Of a DNA stretch of 64,000 nucleotides, positions 43,472 to 52,291 are shown one piece after another. The notes under the pieces were generated by a model. It searched no databases. It was given only the letters and a program-made list of their open reading frames with translations, and was not told where the DNA came from. Source of the stretch: Planctomycetia bacterium. Its GTDB lineage: Bacteria > Planctomycetota > Planctomycetia > Pirellulales > Thermoguttaceae. Numbering within the stretch: position 1 is the stretch's first letter; each line of letters opens with the position of its first letter. The position numbers were made by a program, and so were the translations under genes. The DNA lies in the NCBI GenBank assembly GCA_030539295.1, contig JAUNSJ010000014.1:25984-89983 (forward strand). Direction: 5' to 3'.

Positions 43472-43633
43472 ATCGTGCCGGCTTTGTGTTTTTGACCGGT
43501 TTCGAAAACAGAGAGTCGCGATTTGCTGGTTTATGCCGACACACAATTTTCCCGGATGTTTCCGAACAAGTTGTGCCCCGGGTAGTTTGGTGTATTCGTT
43601 TTTTGTTTCTCTTAAAACCAAGGAGTAGTATTT

Positions 43634-44797
43634 ATGAAATTGTATTCGAAGAATATGGGCCTGATGGCCTGTCTGGTTGTGGTTTTTCTGTTCGCATCGT
43701 CGGTGCAAGGGCAGGAACCCTTTGAAGAACTGGTCGATAGCGATACGATCGCGGTATCGCGCATCAATGTGGAGCAGGTGGACATGGGGAAATTCATACA
43801 AAGTGTTTCCACGCTTGCCTCGGCCATTGTTGATATGAGTGTGGAAAATGAGCAGGATCGACAGCAGGCGAAACAGACCCTGCCGGTTATCGTCGGTATG
43901 ATGGTCAGCCCGTATGCGTCGGTCTTTGAAACCCTTCGAGCAAATGGAGTCGATTCGGTTTATATCATTGGTAATACAAAGGACGCGGAAGTTAGTGACT
44001 CCTATTTTGCCATTCCGCTTTCCAATCAGACGGATGAGCAGAAGAAGGCGCTTCGCGATTTGGCGAAAGGGGACTCGCTTTCGGCATTAAATATTCGCTT
44101 TCCGTTTGTGCGTCATGGCTTTCTGTTTGCCCCGATAGTCAAGCAGGGAATCTCAGATGACGACGTTAAAAATTATATTAAAGCGAATTTCAAAGAATTG
44201 AATCCGGTTGCCAATCCGATTTTTTCGCAAGGGCTGAGCGATTATCCGGACGTTGCTCTGTGTATTGTCTCGGCGGTTAAAACTTCAGAGGTGAGCGAGG
44301 AGGAAATTTCCGAGTCTCTTGCCAATCTGGACCTCTCCTCTGTGCCGGGCGGAGCCGCTCTGGCCGGCGAGGATATGGATGAGCATAAGGACACTATCGC
44401 CCGGTTCGCCAAAGAATTTGCCAATAATGTAACCGCGGTTGTGCAGGGTATAACCGTGAACGAACTCTCCTGGTCGCTTAAGTTGCGTTTGAAGTCGGCC
44501 GCGGCGCTGGAGAGCGTTAAAAAGAATCTCGTTGGCGCCGCCGAGGAGGTCATAACCCAAACGAAGAAGCAGCAGAACGCCGAATCTGCTCCTCTGACCG
44601 AGGACCTCATGACTGCCTTGACCCCCGTATACGGAACCGATACGGTGACTTGGACGATTGACAAGACCTTTTGGACCCAAAATGAGGCCCTCTTAAGAGA
44701 CATCTTTAAGAAAGTGGCTGCGGCCAATGCTCCGGCCAGCGAGGAAGGGACCGACGACACTAGTGACTCCGACGACATGGAGTTCGACGAAATGTAA
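43634..44797 (+). CDS. Exported protein of unknown function
   Basis: 387 residues. Signal peptide (MGLMACLVVVFLFASSVQG, cut near QEP). The body contains SDTIAVSRINVEQVDMGKFIQSV and two halves of mixed strand/helix pattern; YIIGNTKDAEVSDSYFAIPL and GITVNELSWSLKLRLKSAAALESVKKNL are the most ordered lines. The end is acidic (EEGTDDTSDSDDMEFDEM). No enzyme motif. ATG 43634 follows AAGGAGTAG. Similar long exported proteins of unknown role are common in planctomycetes. Function unknown. Confidence 0.65.
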   Translation: MKLYSKNMGLMACLVVVFLFASSVQGQEPFEELVDSDTIAVSRINVEQVDMGKFIQSVSTLASAIVDMSVENEQDRQQAKQTLPVIVGMMVSPYASVFETLRANGVDSVYIIGNTKDAEVSDSYFAIPLSNQTDEQKKALRDLAKGDSLSALNIRFPFVRHGFLFAPIVKQGISDDDVKNYIKANFKELNPVANPIFSQGLSDYPDVALCIVSAVKTSEVSEEEISESLANLDLSSVPGGAALAGEDMDEHKDTIARFAKEFANNVTAVVQGITVNELSWSLKLRLKSAAALESVKKNLVGAAEEVITQTKKQQNAESAPLTEDLMTALTPVYGTDTVTWTIDKTFWTQNEALLRDIFKKVAAANAPASEEGTDDTSDSDDMEFDEM

Positions 44798-44854
44798 GGA
44801 GATTTTGTTCCTTTTACGAATCATATTCACCACCAGAGAGAAAGAGAGTCGCTC

Positions 44855-45706
44855 GTGAAATTTGCAATGTGTAACGAAATGTTTCAAGGCTGGGACGTCG
44901 ATCGGCAGTTCAACTTTATCGCGGAGTGCGGCTACGATGGCGTTGAACTGGCTCCGTTTACCTTATCGGATAACGGTGGCTACGCGTCGACGCCTTGCGG
45001 CGATATTCGTGAGCTGACGCGAACGGCGCGTGAGGGGATCGTTCGTGCGAGCGCCAGAGCGGGCATTCGAGTCGCAGGTCTCCATTGGATTCTCAGTAAG
45101 ACGGAAGGCTTTCATCTGACCACGAACGACGCAAGTGTGCGCCGGCGCACGACGGAATATTTGCGTGAGCTGGCGTATTTCTGCCGCGATCTGGGTGGTG
45201 AGTACATGGTACTGGGTTCTCCCATGCAGCGCAGTTGTCTGCCAGGCGTTTCCATGCACCAGGCGTATAAGAACGCGATAAGCACGATTGAACCCGTTCT
45301 GAATGCCCTTGAAGAGAGTCGCGTCTTACTCGCTCTGGAGCCGCTTACCGCCGCGGAGACTTCTTTCATACAGACCGGAGCCGACGCTCTTTATCTCATT
45401 AATAAACTGGGGCGGCCGCAGTCGCTCGGGATTCATCTCGACTGTAAAGCCATGTTCGGCAGTGAGAAGGAGAGTATCCCGGACGTCATACAAACGCCGG
45501 AATTACGTCCGTTTCTCAAGACGTTCCACGCAAACGACCCGAACCTGCAAGGACCTGGTTTCGGCGACCTTGACTTCACCCTTGTTATGGCCGCCTTGAA
45601 GACCATTGAATTCGACGGCTGGGTTGGCGTTGAGCCTTTCGACTTCCAGGCAGGCATCGAACGCGTTGCCCGCGAAAGTTTGCAAACACTCAAAGCCAGT
45701 CTGTAG
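44855..45706 (+). CDS. Sugar phosphate isomerase/epimerase-type TIM-barrel protein
   Basis: 283 residues from GTG 44855 (GAGAGAAAGAGAG upstream). AP-endonuclease-2/xylose-isomerase fold (PF01261): MCNEMFQGWDVDRQFNFIAECGYDGVELAPF, AGIRVAGLHWIL, YMVLGSP, LLALEPLTAAETSFIQTGADAL, LGIHLDCKAMFGSEKE, TFHANDPNLQGPGFGDLDF and GWVGVEPFDF. The E, D, H and E metal ligands of the fold are present at ALEPL, HLDCKAM, HANDPN and GVEPF. Substrate unknown; probably a keto-sugar or inositol-like compound. No transporter or dehydrogenase lies nearby. Confidence 0.85.
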   Translation: MKFAMCNEMFQGWDVDRQFNFIAECGYDGVELAPFTLSDNGGYASTPCGDIRELTRTAREGIVRASARAGIRVAGLHWILSKTEGFHLTTNDASVRRRTTEYLRELAYFCRDLGGEYMVLGSPMQRSCLPGVSMHQAYKNAISTIEPVLNALEESRVLLALEPLTAAETSFIQTGADALYLINKLGRPQSLGIHLDCKAMFGSEKESIPDVIQTPELRPFLKTFHANDPNLQGPGFGDLDFTLVMAALKTIEFDGWVGVEPFDFQAGIERVARESLQTLKASL

Positions 45707-45780
45707 CCCACAATTGACCGGTTCGCGGACAGCGTTCCTTTGTGAGTCGCCCCCGTTCGCTGAAAAATTTCGCCCCCCAC

Positions 45781-45808
45781 TGGACAGGTTTTGGGGTTAT
45801 GGTAGAAT
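45781..45808 (+). promoter_or_regulatory. Sigma-70 promoter for initiator tRNA
   Basis: TGGACA (45781-45786), 16-base spacer, TAGAAT (45803-45808). The tRNA begins about 47 bases downstream. Confidence 0.65.
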
Positions 45809-45854
45809 ACTTAAATCGACTGGGGAAAATATTGTCCCCAGTTGAGTGTTGTGT

Positions 45855-45927
45855 CGCGGGGTGGAGCAGTTGGTAGCTCGCGAGGCTCATAACCTTGAGG
45901 TCGCAGGTTCAAGTCCTGTCCCCGCAA
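45855..45927 (+). tRNA. Initiator tRNA-fMet (CAT anticodon)
   Basis: Acceptor CGCGGGG with CCCCGCA: the first pair is C1 against A72, the unpaired end that marks initiator tRNA. D arm GAGC/GCTC around AGTTGGTA, anticodon stem CGAGG/CCTTG with loop CTCATAA, T arm GCAGG/CCTGT with TTCAAGT. CCA is not encoded. The usual three G-C pairs at the bottom of the anticodon stem are A-U, G-C, G-C here. Confidence 0.94.
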
Positions 45928-45938
45928 CCTTTCCCCCT

Positions 45939-45976
45939 AAAAAGCCGTTTGTTCTCTGGAATAAACGGCTTTTTTT
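45939..45976 (+). terminator. Rho-independent terminator after tRNA-fMet
   Basis: AAAAAGCCGTTT (45939-45950) pairs with AAACGGCTTTTT (from 45963) and runs into a T tract. Confidence 0.93.
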
Positions 45977-46077
45977 AACGTAGGCCCTGCTGGAACCGGG
46001 GTAACTTTCGCCGAGTCCAGCGGCGCATCTTGGTTGACAATACGAATAGAGACCCCTTAAACCAAACCTGGATTACC

Positions 46078-48816
46078 ATGAACGATTCCTTTCAGGCGTT
46101 TCGCAAACTGGCCGTTAACGGTCGCAACTACGGTTATTATTCTCTTTGTGCCTTGGAAGAGGCTGGTGTTCTTGAGTCAGGTGAATTGGCCCGACTCCCT
46201 TTTTCCATACGAATTTTACTGGAATCCGTCTTGCGGAACGTCGACAATTTTGCCGTAACTGAGGGCGACGTTGCCAATCTTGCCCGATGGTCCCGGCCGA
46301 ATGAATCCGTTGCGGAAGTCCCGTTTAAGCCTGCCCGTGTTATTCTTCAGGATTTTACCGGTGTGCCAGCGGTGGTCGACCTGGCCGCGATGCGAAACGC
46401 CATGCAGCGACTCGGCGGCAATCCGGAAAAGATTAACCCGCTCATTCCCGTTGATCTGGTCATTGACCATTCGGTGCAGACGGATTATTACGGAACCAGC
46501 GACGCCTTAACGAAAAACGTCGACCTCGAATTTACGCGGAACGGTCAGCGCTACAGTCTGCTCCGCTGGGCACAGAAATCGCTCGATAATTTCCGCGTGA
46601 TTCCCCCGGCCACAGGCATAATTCACCAGGTAAATCTGGAATATCTCGGTCGCGTTGTCGTTAACGATAAGGCGTCGGACGAGAATTTGGCCGGTCTGCT
46701 TTATCCGGATTCCGTCGTCGGAACCGACAGTCACACGGTTATGATTAATGGTCTGGGCGTGCTCGGCTGGGGCGTGGGCGGCATTGAGGCGGAAGCGGTC
46801 ATGCTGGGCCAGGCCTATTACATGCTGGCGCCCGAAGTGATTGGTGTGGAACTGACGGGTAAGGTCCCCGAAGGCGTTACGACGACCGATGTTGTGCTTG
46901 TTTTGACACAAATGCTGCGTCGGGAAGGGGTTGTGGGTAAGTTTGTCGAATTTTTTGGGGCAGGTGCGGCCGGTATGGCGGTTGCGGACCGTGCCGTTTT
47001 GGCGAATATGGCCCCGGAATATGGGGCGACGATGGGCTATTTCCCGGTCGACGAGCAGACGTTGGCCTTTTTGCGACAGACCGGGCGCGATGCGGATGCG
47101 GTCGCGATTATCGAAGCGTACATGAAGGCGCAAGGTCTGTTCCGGGATGAGCATTCGGCGTGCCCTGCCTATACGAAAACACTGACGCTGGACCTGTCGA
47201 CGGTTGAGCCGTCCATGGCGGGTCCGAAGCGGCCGCAGGACCGGGTGCCCCTGTCGGAAATGAAGACGGCCTTTGAGAACTCGCTCGTTGCCCCTGTGAA
47301 GGAGCGTGGCTTTGCCTTAACGCCGGACCAGGTCAAAAAGAGCACCGAAGGCGAGTTTCCCCTGCGGCACGGTTCGGTCGTGATTGCCTCGATTACAAGC
47401 TGTACGAATACGAGTAATCCGCATCTCATGATAGCGGCAGGCCTTCTGGCGAAAAAGGCGTGCGAGCTGGGTATGGCGGTCAAGCCGTATGTCAAGACGA
47501 GTCTCGGACCCGGCTCACGCGTTGTGACCGATTATTTGTCCAAAGCGAATTTACTTGGCCCCTTACAGCAGCTCGGTTTTCACGTCGTCGGCTACGGCTG
47601 CCTGACCTGTATTGGCAATAGTGGCCCACTGCCGGAAGAGGTGGCTAAAGATGTTATCGACCAGGACATTGTAGTCGCGGCCGTCCTTTCGGGCAACAGG
47701 AATTTTGAAGGCCGTGTCAATCCGCTGGTCAAGGCGAACTATCTCGCCTCGCCGCCTTTGGTCGTGGCCTATGCCTTGGCCGGTACGGTCGATATTGACC
47801 TGACGCGTGAACCGATCGGTTGCGATTTCAACGGCCACCCGGTCATGCTGGCCGACCTTATGCCGAAAGCGGAAGACGTGGAAAAAGCCGCCAAGGCTGC
47901 CTTGACGCCTGATATGTACGTCAAACGCTACTGCAATATTGATACAATGAATACGAAGTGGAACGCCATTCCGGTCACGCCTTCGGAACTGTTCCGCTGG
48001 GATAAGAAGAGTACCTATATTCAGGAGCCGCCGTTCCTTAGCTCGCTGACCCGTGAGGTTGCGGACGTCGCTCCCATAACCGCGGCGCGTGCCTTACTCA
48101 TGCTCGGCGACTCTGTAACGACCGACCACATTTCGCCTGCCGGTGCCATCAAGGCGAACTCGCCCGCCGGCGAATATCTGCTCGATAACGGTGTCGCACT
48201 GAACGATTTCAATAGTTACGGCTCGCGGCGCGGTAACGACCGGGTTATGACACGCGGTACATTTGCCAATATCCGGATACGGAATCTGCTCGCGCCCGGT
48301 ACCGAAGGCGGGGTTACGCCCTTCCTCGGTCGCGATAAGAATACCGGGCCGGTCCTACCGGTTTTCGACGCGGCCATGCGTTATGCGAAAGAACGAATCT
48401 CGTTAGTCGTACTCGGCGGGGCGGAGTATGGAACCGGTAGCAGTCGCGACTGGGCGGCTAAAGGCACGGCTCTACTCGGCGTTCGGGCTGTCATTGCCAA
48501 GAGTTTTGAACGCATACATCGCGGTAATCTGGTCGGGATGGGCGTGCTTCCTTTGGAATTCCTGCCCGGCGAGGATCGACAGACGCTCAATCTGGATGGA
48601 ACGGAACTGTTTACCATAGAACCGGTTACAAATCAATTCCAGCCGCAGGGCCTGCTCGACGTCGTCGCGAAAAAGACCGCCCGGGCCGATAAAGGCGCTG
48701 AAGTTCACTTTAAAGTTCGCGCTCGAATCGATACCCCTGTCGAACTGGACTACTACCTCAACGGTGGTATCCTGCCGACCGTTTTGCGTAAACTGCTCCA
48801 GGACGCTCCGGAATAG
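46078..48816 (+). CDS. acnA: Aconitate hydratase A
   Basis: 912 residues from ATG 46078; an upstream GTG or TTG frame exists but the family N-terminus starts near here (FQAFRKLAVNGRNYGYYSLCALEEAG). TCA-cycle interconversion of citrate and isocitrate. Fe-S cluster cysteines are in SITSCTNTSNP and GYGCLTCIGNSG. Other signatures are FTGVPAVVDLAAMRNAM, VVGTDSHTVMINGLGVLGWGVGGIEAEAVMLGQ, SVTTDHISPAG, FNSYGSRRGN and GAEYGTGSSRDWAAKG. No obvious Shine-Dalgarno site. Mdh of the same cycle is at the far end of the window. Confidence 0.96.
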   Translation: MNDSFQAFRKLAVNGRNYGYYSLCALEEAGVLESGELARLPFSIRILLESVLRNVDNFAVTEGDVANLARWSRPNESVAEVPFKPARVILQDFTGVPAVVDLAAMRNAMQRLGGNPEKINPLIPVDLVIDHSVQTDYYGTSDALTKNVDLEFTRNGQRYSLLRWAQKSLDNFRVIPPATGIIHQVNLEYLGRVVVNDKASDENLAGLLYPDSVVGTDSHTVMINGLGVLGWGVGGIEAEAVMLGQAYYMLAPEVIGVELTGKVPEGVTTTDVVLVLTQMLRREGVVGKFVEFFGAGAAGMAVADRAVLANMAPEYGATMGYFPVDEQTLAFLRQTGRDADAVAIIEAYMKAQGLFRDEHSACPAYTKTLTLDLSTVEPSMAGPKRPQDRVPLSEMKTAFENSLVAPVKERGFALTPDQVKKSTEGEFPLRHGSVVIASITSCTNTSNPHLMIAAGLLAKKACELGMAVKPYVKTSLGPGSRVVTDYLSKANLLGPLQQLGFHVVGYGCLTCIGNSGPLPEEVAKDVIDQDIVVAAVLSGNRNFEGRVNPLVKANYLASPPLVVAYALAGTVDIDLTREPIGCDFNGHPVMLADLMPKAEDVEKAAKAALTPDMYVKRYCNIDTMNTKWNAIPVTPSELFRWDKKSTYIQEPPFLSSLTREVADVAPITAARALLMLGDSVTTDHISPAGAIKANSPAGEYLLDNGVALNDFNSYGSRRGNDRVMTRGTFANIRIRNLLAPGTEGGVTPFLGRDKNTGPVLPVFDAAMRYAKERISLVVLGGAEYGTGSSRDWAAKGTALLGVRAVIAKSFERIHRGNLVGMGVLPLEFLPGEDRQTLNLDGTELFTIEPVTNQFQPQGLLDVVAKKTARADKGAEVHFKVRARIDTPVELDYYLNGGILPTVLRKLLQDAPE

Positions 48817-48897
48817 AGACGACGATAGCGGCAGTACCGGTCCGACGGCCGGCCCACGTTACAGGTTGCGCGAAGGTGAAAGCGAGGAGAGAGTTAT

Positions 48898-50082
48898 ATG
48901 GAAAAAGCATTGCGAATTCTCGTCTTTTGCGAGACCAATACGACGTACGGCCGTGGCATTCTGGAAGGGCTGACCAAATACGCCCATGAGCACAACTGGA
49001 TCCTCAGTTTTGAGCAGCGAGGGCGGTCCGAGCGACCGTTCGGGCGCTACACGCCGTTGCGTGCCGATGGCATTATCACGCGAACTTACCATCGTTCCAT
49101 GTATGACATTCTTCGTGAGAGCGGTCTGCCGATGGTCGAACTGTTGGGGCAGGTTGACCGCGATGTTCTGCCGGCTGTTACGATGGATGAGAAGTATTTG
49201 GCGCACCTGATAACCGATCATTTTCTCGAACGGGGCCTACGCCGATTCGCTTATTATTGCATGGAGGACGCACCGCTGTTCTATCCGCGTCGTGAGTATT
49301 TTCTGGAATATCTTGAGCAGTTGGGCTATCCGTGTGAGGTCTACCCAACGCAATGGGCGCAAAGCGATTACGTTTTTCCCCGGTGGCGGGAAAAGTATCG
49401 GCCGAAGTTGGCGAAGTGGCTTCAGAGTCTGAAAAAACCGGTCGCGCTCTACGCGTCGCTGGACCAATGTGGTCAGGTCATACTGGAACTCTGCCAGGAA
49501 CTTGGCATTCGGGTTCCGCAGGAGATTTCCCTTGTGGCCGTCGGCAATGACGAGTGGGTGTGCCGTCTGCTGCGTCCGTCGCTTTCCAGTGTCGACGGGA
49601 ACAGTTACGTCATCGGCTATCACGCGGCGCAAATCCTGGACCGCAAGATTAAGCAGGAGCCTGTCGAGCCGAAAACCCTCTTCATACCGGCAAGCTTCCT
49701 GGCCGTGCGACAGTCAAGTGATTTTTATTCCGTCGGCGACCCTGATATTGAGCATGCTTTGACGTTTATTCGGGAGAACGCGTGCCAGCGCATTCAACTA
49801 CGCGATATTCTGCACGAGGTCAATATTTCCCAGCGAACGCTCTATCGCGGGTTTGCGAAATACTTAAATCGAACGCCGCAGTCCGAGATTTTACGCGTTC
49901 AGATGGAAACGGCCTGTCAGCTCCTGCGTGAAACCAATTTCTCTGTCGCTGCCGTTGCCCATCGTTGCGGATTTTCCAACGACATCTATTTTGTTCAGGC
50001 TTTTCGTCGCGAACGGGGCGTTACCCCCAATGCCTATCGTCAGCAATGCCGATACGGAACCTTCTCAAACGACGTGGATTAG
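48898..50082 (+). CDS. XylR-type transcription regulator (LacI-like sensor fused to AraC HTH)
   Basis: 394 residues. N-terminal periplasmic-binding-protein-like sensor of LacI/GalR type: LRILVFCETNTTYGRGILEGLTKYAHEHN, ADGIITRT, LPAVTMDEKYLAHLITDHFLERGLRRFAYY, GIRVPQEISLVAVGNDEWVCRLLRPSLSSVDGN. From about residue 285 a double AraC helix-turn-helix follows (RIQLRDILHEVNISQRTLYRGFAKYL ... VAAVAHRCGFSNDIYFVQAFRRERGVTPNAYR). XylR of E. coli, with the same layout, activates xylose genes. It is encoded just upstream of DUF1559 module c and may regulate it in response to a sugar; the ligand is unknown. Confidence 0.93.
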   Translation: MEKALRILVFCETNTTYGRGILEGLTKYAHEHNWILSFEQRGRSERPFGRYTPLRADGIITRTYHRSMYDILRESGLPMVELLGQVDRDVLPAVTMDEKYLAHLITDHFLERGLRRFAYYCMEDAPLFYPRREYFLEYLEQLGYPCEVYPTQWAQSDYVFPRWREKYRPKLAKWLQSLKKPVALYASLDQCGQVILELCQELGIRVPQEISLVAVGNDEWVCRLLRPSLSSVDGNSYVIGYHAAQILDRKIKQEPVEPKTLFIPASFLAVRQSSDFYSVGDPDIEHALTFIRENACQRIQLRDILHEVNISQRTLYRGFAKYLNRTPQSEILRVQMETACQLLRETNFSVAAVAHRCGFSNDIYFVQAFRRERGVTPNAYRQQCRYGTFSNDVD

Positions 50083-50246
50083 GTGAACCCGTGGCGTTGG
50101 TCGCTGCGTTCCTTGCCCCGGGCTATGTTATGCTGGCCATACAGGTCGCCATGTTGCGGTTATGATGGCGGTAAGGCAAATCCGGGGCGGGTGCATTGCG
50201 TGGGCAAAGTGGCAAGATTTCAACATGCAATGACAATATATTATAA

Positions 50247-50275
50247 TTGACAATTCTTCCCTTTCCGATTACAAT
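50247..50275 (+). promoter_or_regulatory. Sigma-70 promoter for DUF1559 module c
   Basis: Perfect TTGACA (50247-50252), 17-base spacer, TACAAT (50270-50275). The leader to ATG 50424 is about 140 bases and AT-rich. Confidence 0.75.
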
Positions 50276-50423
50276 ACAGAAGATACAACAAAAGATTGTA
50301 TCAAATTTTGGAATGTTTGTCAAACATTTTACAAGGAGAAGTCGATTTTTTTGCTGTTTTTTTAAGAAAAAGAGTAAAAATAATCGCGAAAGCAAGTACA
50401 CTATTCAGAAAAAGGAGATCGAC

Positions 50424-50537
50424 ATGAAAAGACAATGGGAAGAGAAGATTGTGTTAACTTTGGTGGGGGGGGTAATTTCCACTTTCGAAGAAGTTTACGC
50501 AGACTGGCGTTTACGCTGGTGGAGCTGTTGGTGGTGA
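50424..50537 (+). other. Out-of-frame start of DUF1559 gene c, with G8 tract
   Basis: ATG 50424 follows AAAGGAGATCGAC, the best ribosome binding site here. Its frame reads [20 protein letters not shown] and continues to TGA at 50535-50537. The 8 G at 50465-50472 lie before the pilin segment. One extra G, or a -1 slip, would change the reading to [23 protein letters not shown] and join the start to the DUF1559 protein. The in-frame ATG 50435 lacks a site at the right distance (the AAGGAG is about 18 bases away). Confidence 0.68.
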
Positions 50538-51613
50538 TTGCGATTATAGGCATATTGATCGCGCTGCTCCTGCCGGCGGTACAGGCAGCGCGGGAATCGG
50601 CGCGGCGTATGCAGTGCTCGAACAATATGAAACAGTTTGGGATTTCACTGCATAACTACCATGACGTCAACGGCACGTTTCCGGCTCGTTGCGTATCGCA
50701 CCACGGTTATCATTATTGGGGTGGTATGGTTGCATTACTTCCCTACATGGAACAGAATTCGGCCTACGACACGATTGTCGCAAAGACCACAGGGACTGTT
50801 CCCAGTGTTGATGAAGCACTGGACCCCATGTTTGCGACCTTGGTGATTTCCTCCCTGTGCTGTCCTTCTGATCCGAATTCGCGAGAAATTATGGGTGTAA
50901 CAGGCCACCTTATTGCGGGTAGTAATATCGTTTTTTCCGCGGCCGATGTTGCCTTGGGAAGTAACTCTCCCGGTCTTACTGGCCCTTACGGTGACGATGC
51001 GGCATTGGAGACAACCAGTGCGCAAGTGATCAATCGAGGCCTCTTTTTTCAAAACGTATGGCATTCAATGGCGTCTGTTTTGGACGGGACTTCGAATAGT
51101 ATAGCGGCCAGTGAAGCGGCAGGTTCGCCCTGGGTCGTTACGGGCAAAACGGGACCAACCGTACTTCGTGGCGGAACGACAGAAAAACCGGCAGGCGGCA
51201 TGGCTAACAGCTCCTATAATCTTCTTGCGGCTGACTGTATGAACATGCGAAATCCCACGAACCCACGAGAGATTAAAAATCCGAACCGCTCCTGCCGCGC
51301 CAGGAATTGGGCTCATGGATGTGTGGGAACGCAGGGGTTCCACACGATTCTTCCACCAAACTCACCCTCCTGTGCCCGAGTGTCCAATGACAGTTATTTT
51401 GAATGGTGGGGTATTTTTTCCGCAACAAGCTATCATTCGGGCGGGGTCAATGCCGTTTTGGTGGATGGTTCCTGTCGATTTATTTCCGATACCATAGATT
51501 GTGGCGGCATTAATTCCTATCAGGTTTGCTCCGTTTACTACAGTGATAAGAGTCCTTTTGGTGTTTGGGGCGCTTTGGGGTCCATTAATGGCGGCGAAAC
51601 TGTCTCGCCGTAA
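50435..51613 (+). CDS. DUF1559 pseudopilin-like protein (copy c)
   Basis: 392 residues in the continuous frame from ATG 50435: [19 protein letters not shown], then [51 protein letters not shown]. Later segments: [47 protein letters not shown] and [25 protein letters not shown], all typical of DUF1559. A stronger start (ATG 50424) is one base out of frame across the G8 tract. The module continues with a lipoprotein and the dihaem propeller protein. Surface or pseudopilus role inferred. Confidence 0.92.
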   Translation: MGREDCVNFGGGGNFHFRRSLRRLAFTLVELLVVIAIIGILIALLLPAVQAARESARRMQCSNNMKQFGISLHNYHDVNGTFPARCVSHHGYHYWGGMVALLPYMEQNSAYDTIVAKTTGTVPSVDEALDPMFATLVISSLCCPSDPNSREIMGVTGHLIAGSNIVFSAADVALGSNSPGLTGPYGDDAALETTSAQVINRGLFFQNVWHSMASVLDGTSNSIAASEAAGSPWVVTGKTGPTVLRGGTTEKPAGGMANSSYNLLAADCMNMRNPTNPREIKNPNRSCRARNWAHGCVGTQGFHTILPPNSPSCARVSNDSYFEWWGIFSATSYHSGGVNAVLVDGSCRFISDTIDCGGINSYQVCSVYYSDKSPFGVWGALGSINGGETVSP

Positions 51614-51686
51614 CGGAGTCCATTTTGCCCTGTATCAGATTAAATCATTTGTTAAAATTCCAAAAGATGCAAGAGAGGTTCTTTCC

Positions 51687-52199
51687 ATGAAACGAATACA
51701 GTTTTCACTTTACATCATGTTGATGGTCGTCCCGAGTTTTTTTATCGCTTGTGGCGGGGCGAAGCGTCCGGACGGCATGCCGCAGCTTGTTCCGTGCCAG
51801 GTGACTCTGACCAGTCAGGGGCAGCCCGTTGCTGGCGTTAGTATCACGTTGATTCCGAAGCAGAGCGGGCTGGAACGATGGTCCAGTGCCGGCCTGACCG
51901 ATGCCTCCGGAACAGCGGCCTTGGTTACCTACGGGCAGTATAAGGGAGTCCCGTCCGGGGAATTCAAAGTTGTCCTTGGCAAGACGGTTACCGAAGGAGG
52001 GGAAAATGATACGGAAACAACGCCACTTGCCAAGCGCGAGGCGATAAGTACGTTTTCCCTTGTTGATGTAAAATACATCCAAGAGGCCACGACCCCGCTG
52101 GAGCTGAAAGTTGAAAATAGATCCGTCGCCGAGAGTTTTGAAATTGGGCCGGAGGTCAAAGTCCTGATCGACAAGTTTATTCCGGGCAAAAGTCTTTAA
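51687..52199 (+). CDS. Small lipoprotein partner of DUF1559 copy c
   Basis: 170 residues from ATG 51687, with GAGAGG upstream. Signal YIMLMVVPSFFIAC (C22). GGAKRPDGMPQLVPCQVTLTSQGQPVAGVSITLIP, then TDASGTAALVTYGQYKGVPSGEFKVVLGK is close to the lipoprotein at 15384 (both begin with PDG-F/M-P). An internal helical stretch (AKREAISTFSLVDVKYI) precedes TTPLELKVENRS. Same transthyretin-like fold and same position after DUF1559. Confidence 0.83.
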   Translation: MKRIQFSLYIMLMVVPSFFIACGGAKRPDGMPQLVPCQVTLTSQGQPVAGVSITLIPKQSGLERWSSAGLTDASGTAALVTYGQYKGVPSGEFKVVLGKTVTEGGENDTETTPLAKREAISTFSLVDVKYIQEATTPLELKVENRSVAESFEIGPEVKVLIDKFIPGKSL

Positions 52200-52291
52200 G
52201 GAGTAAGCAACGTACGCTCCGTGCAGGCTGTGCGGAAGAGGTTTGGCCTTTGTTCGGCAACGCGTAACCCCAATAAGAAAGAAGAAACAAA

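Noticed and set aside
46034..46062. TTGACA upstream of acnA as a promoter
   Set aside because: The -10 at the right distance (TTAAAC) matches only three of six positions and the leader would be very short.
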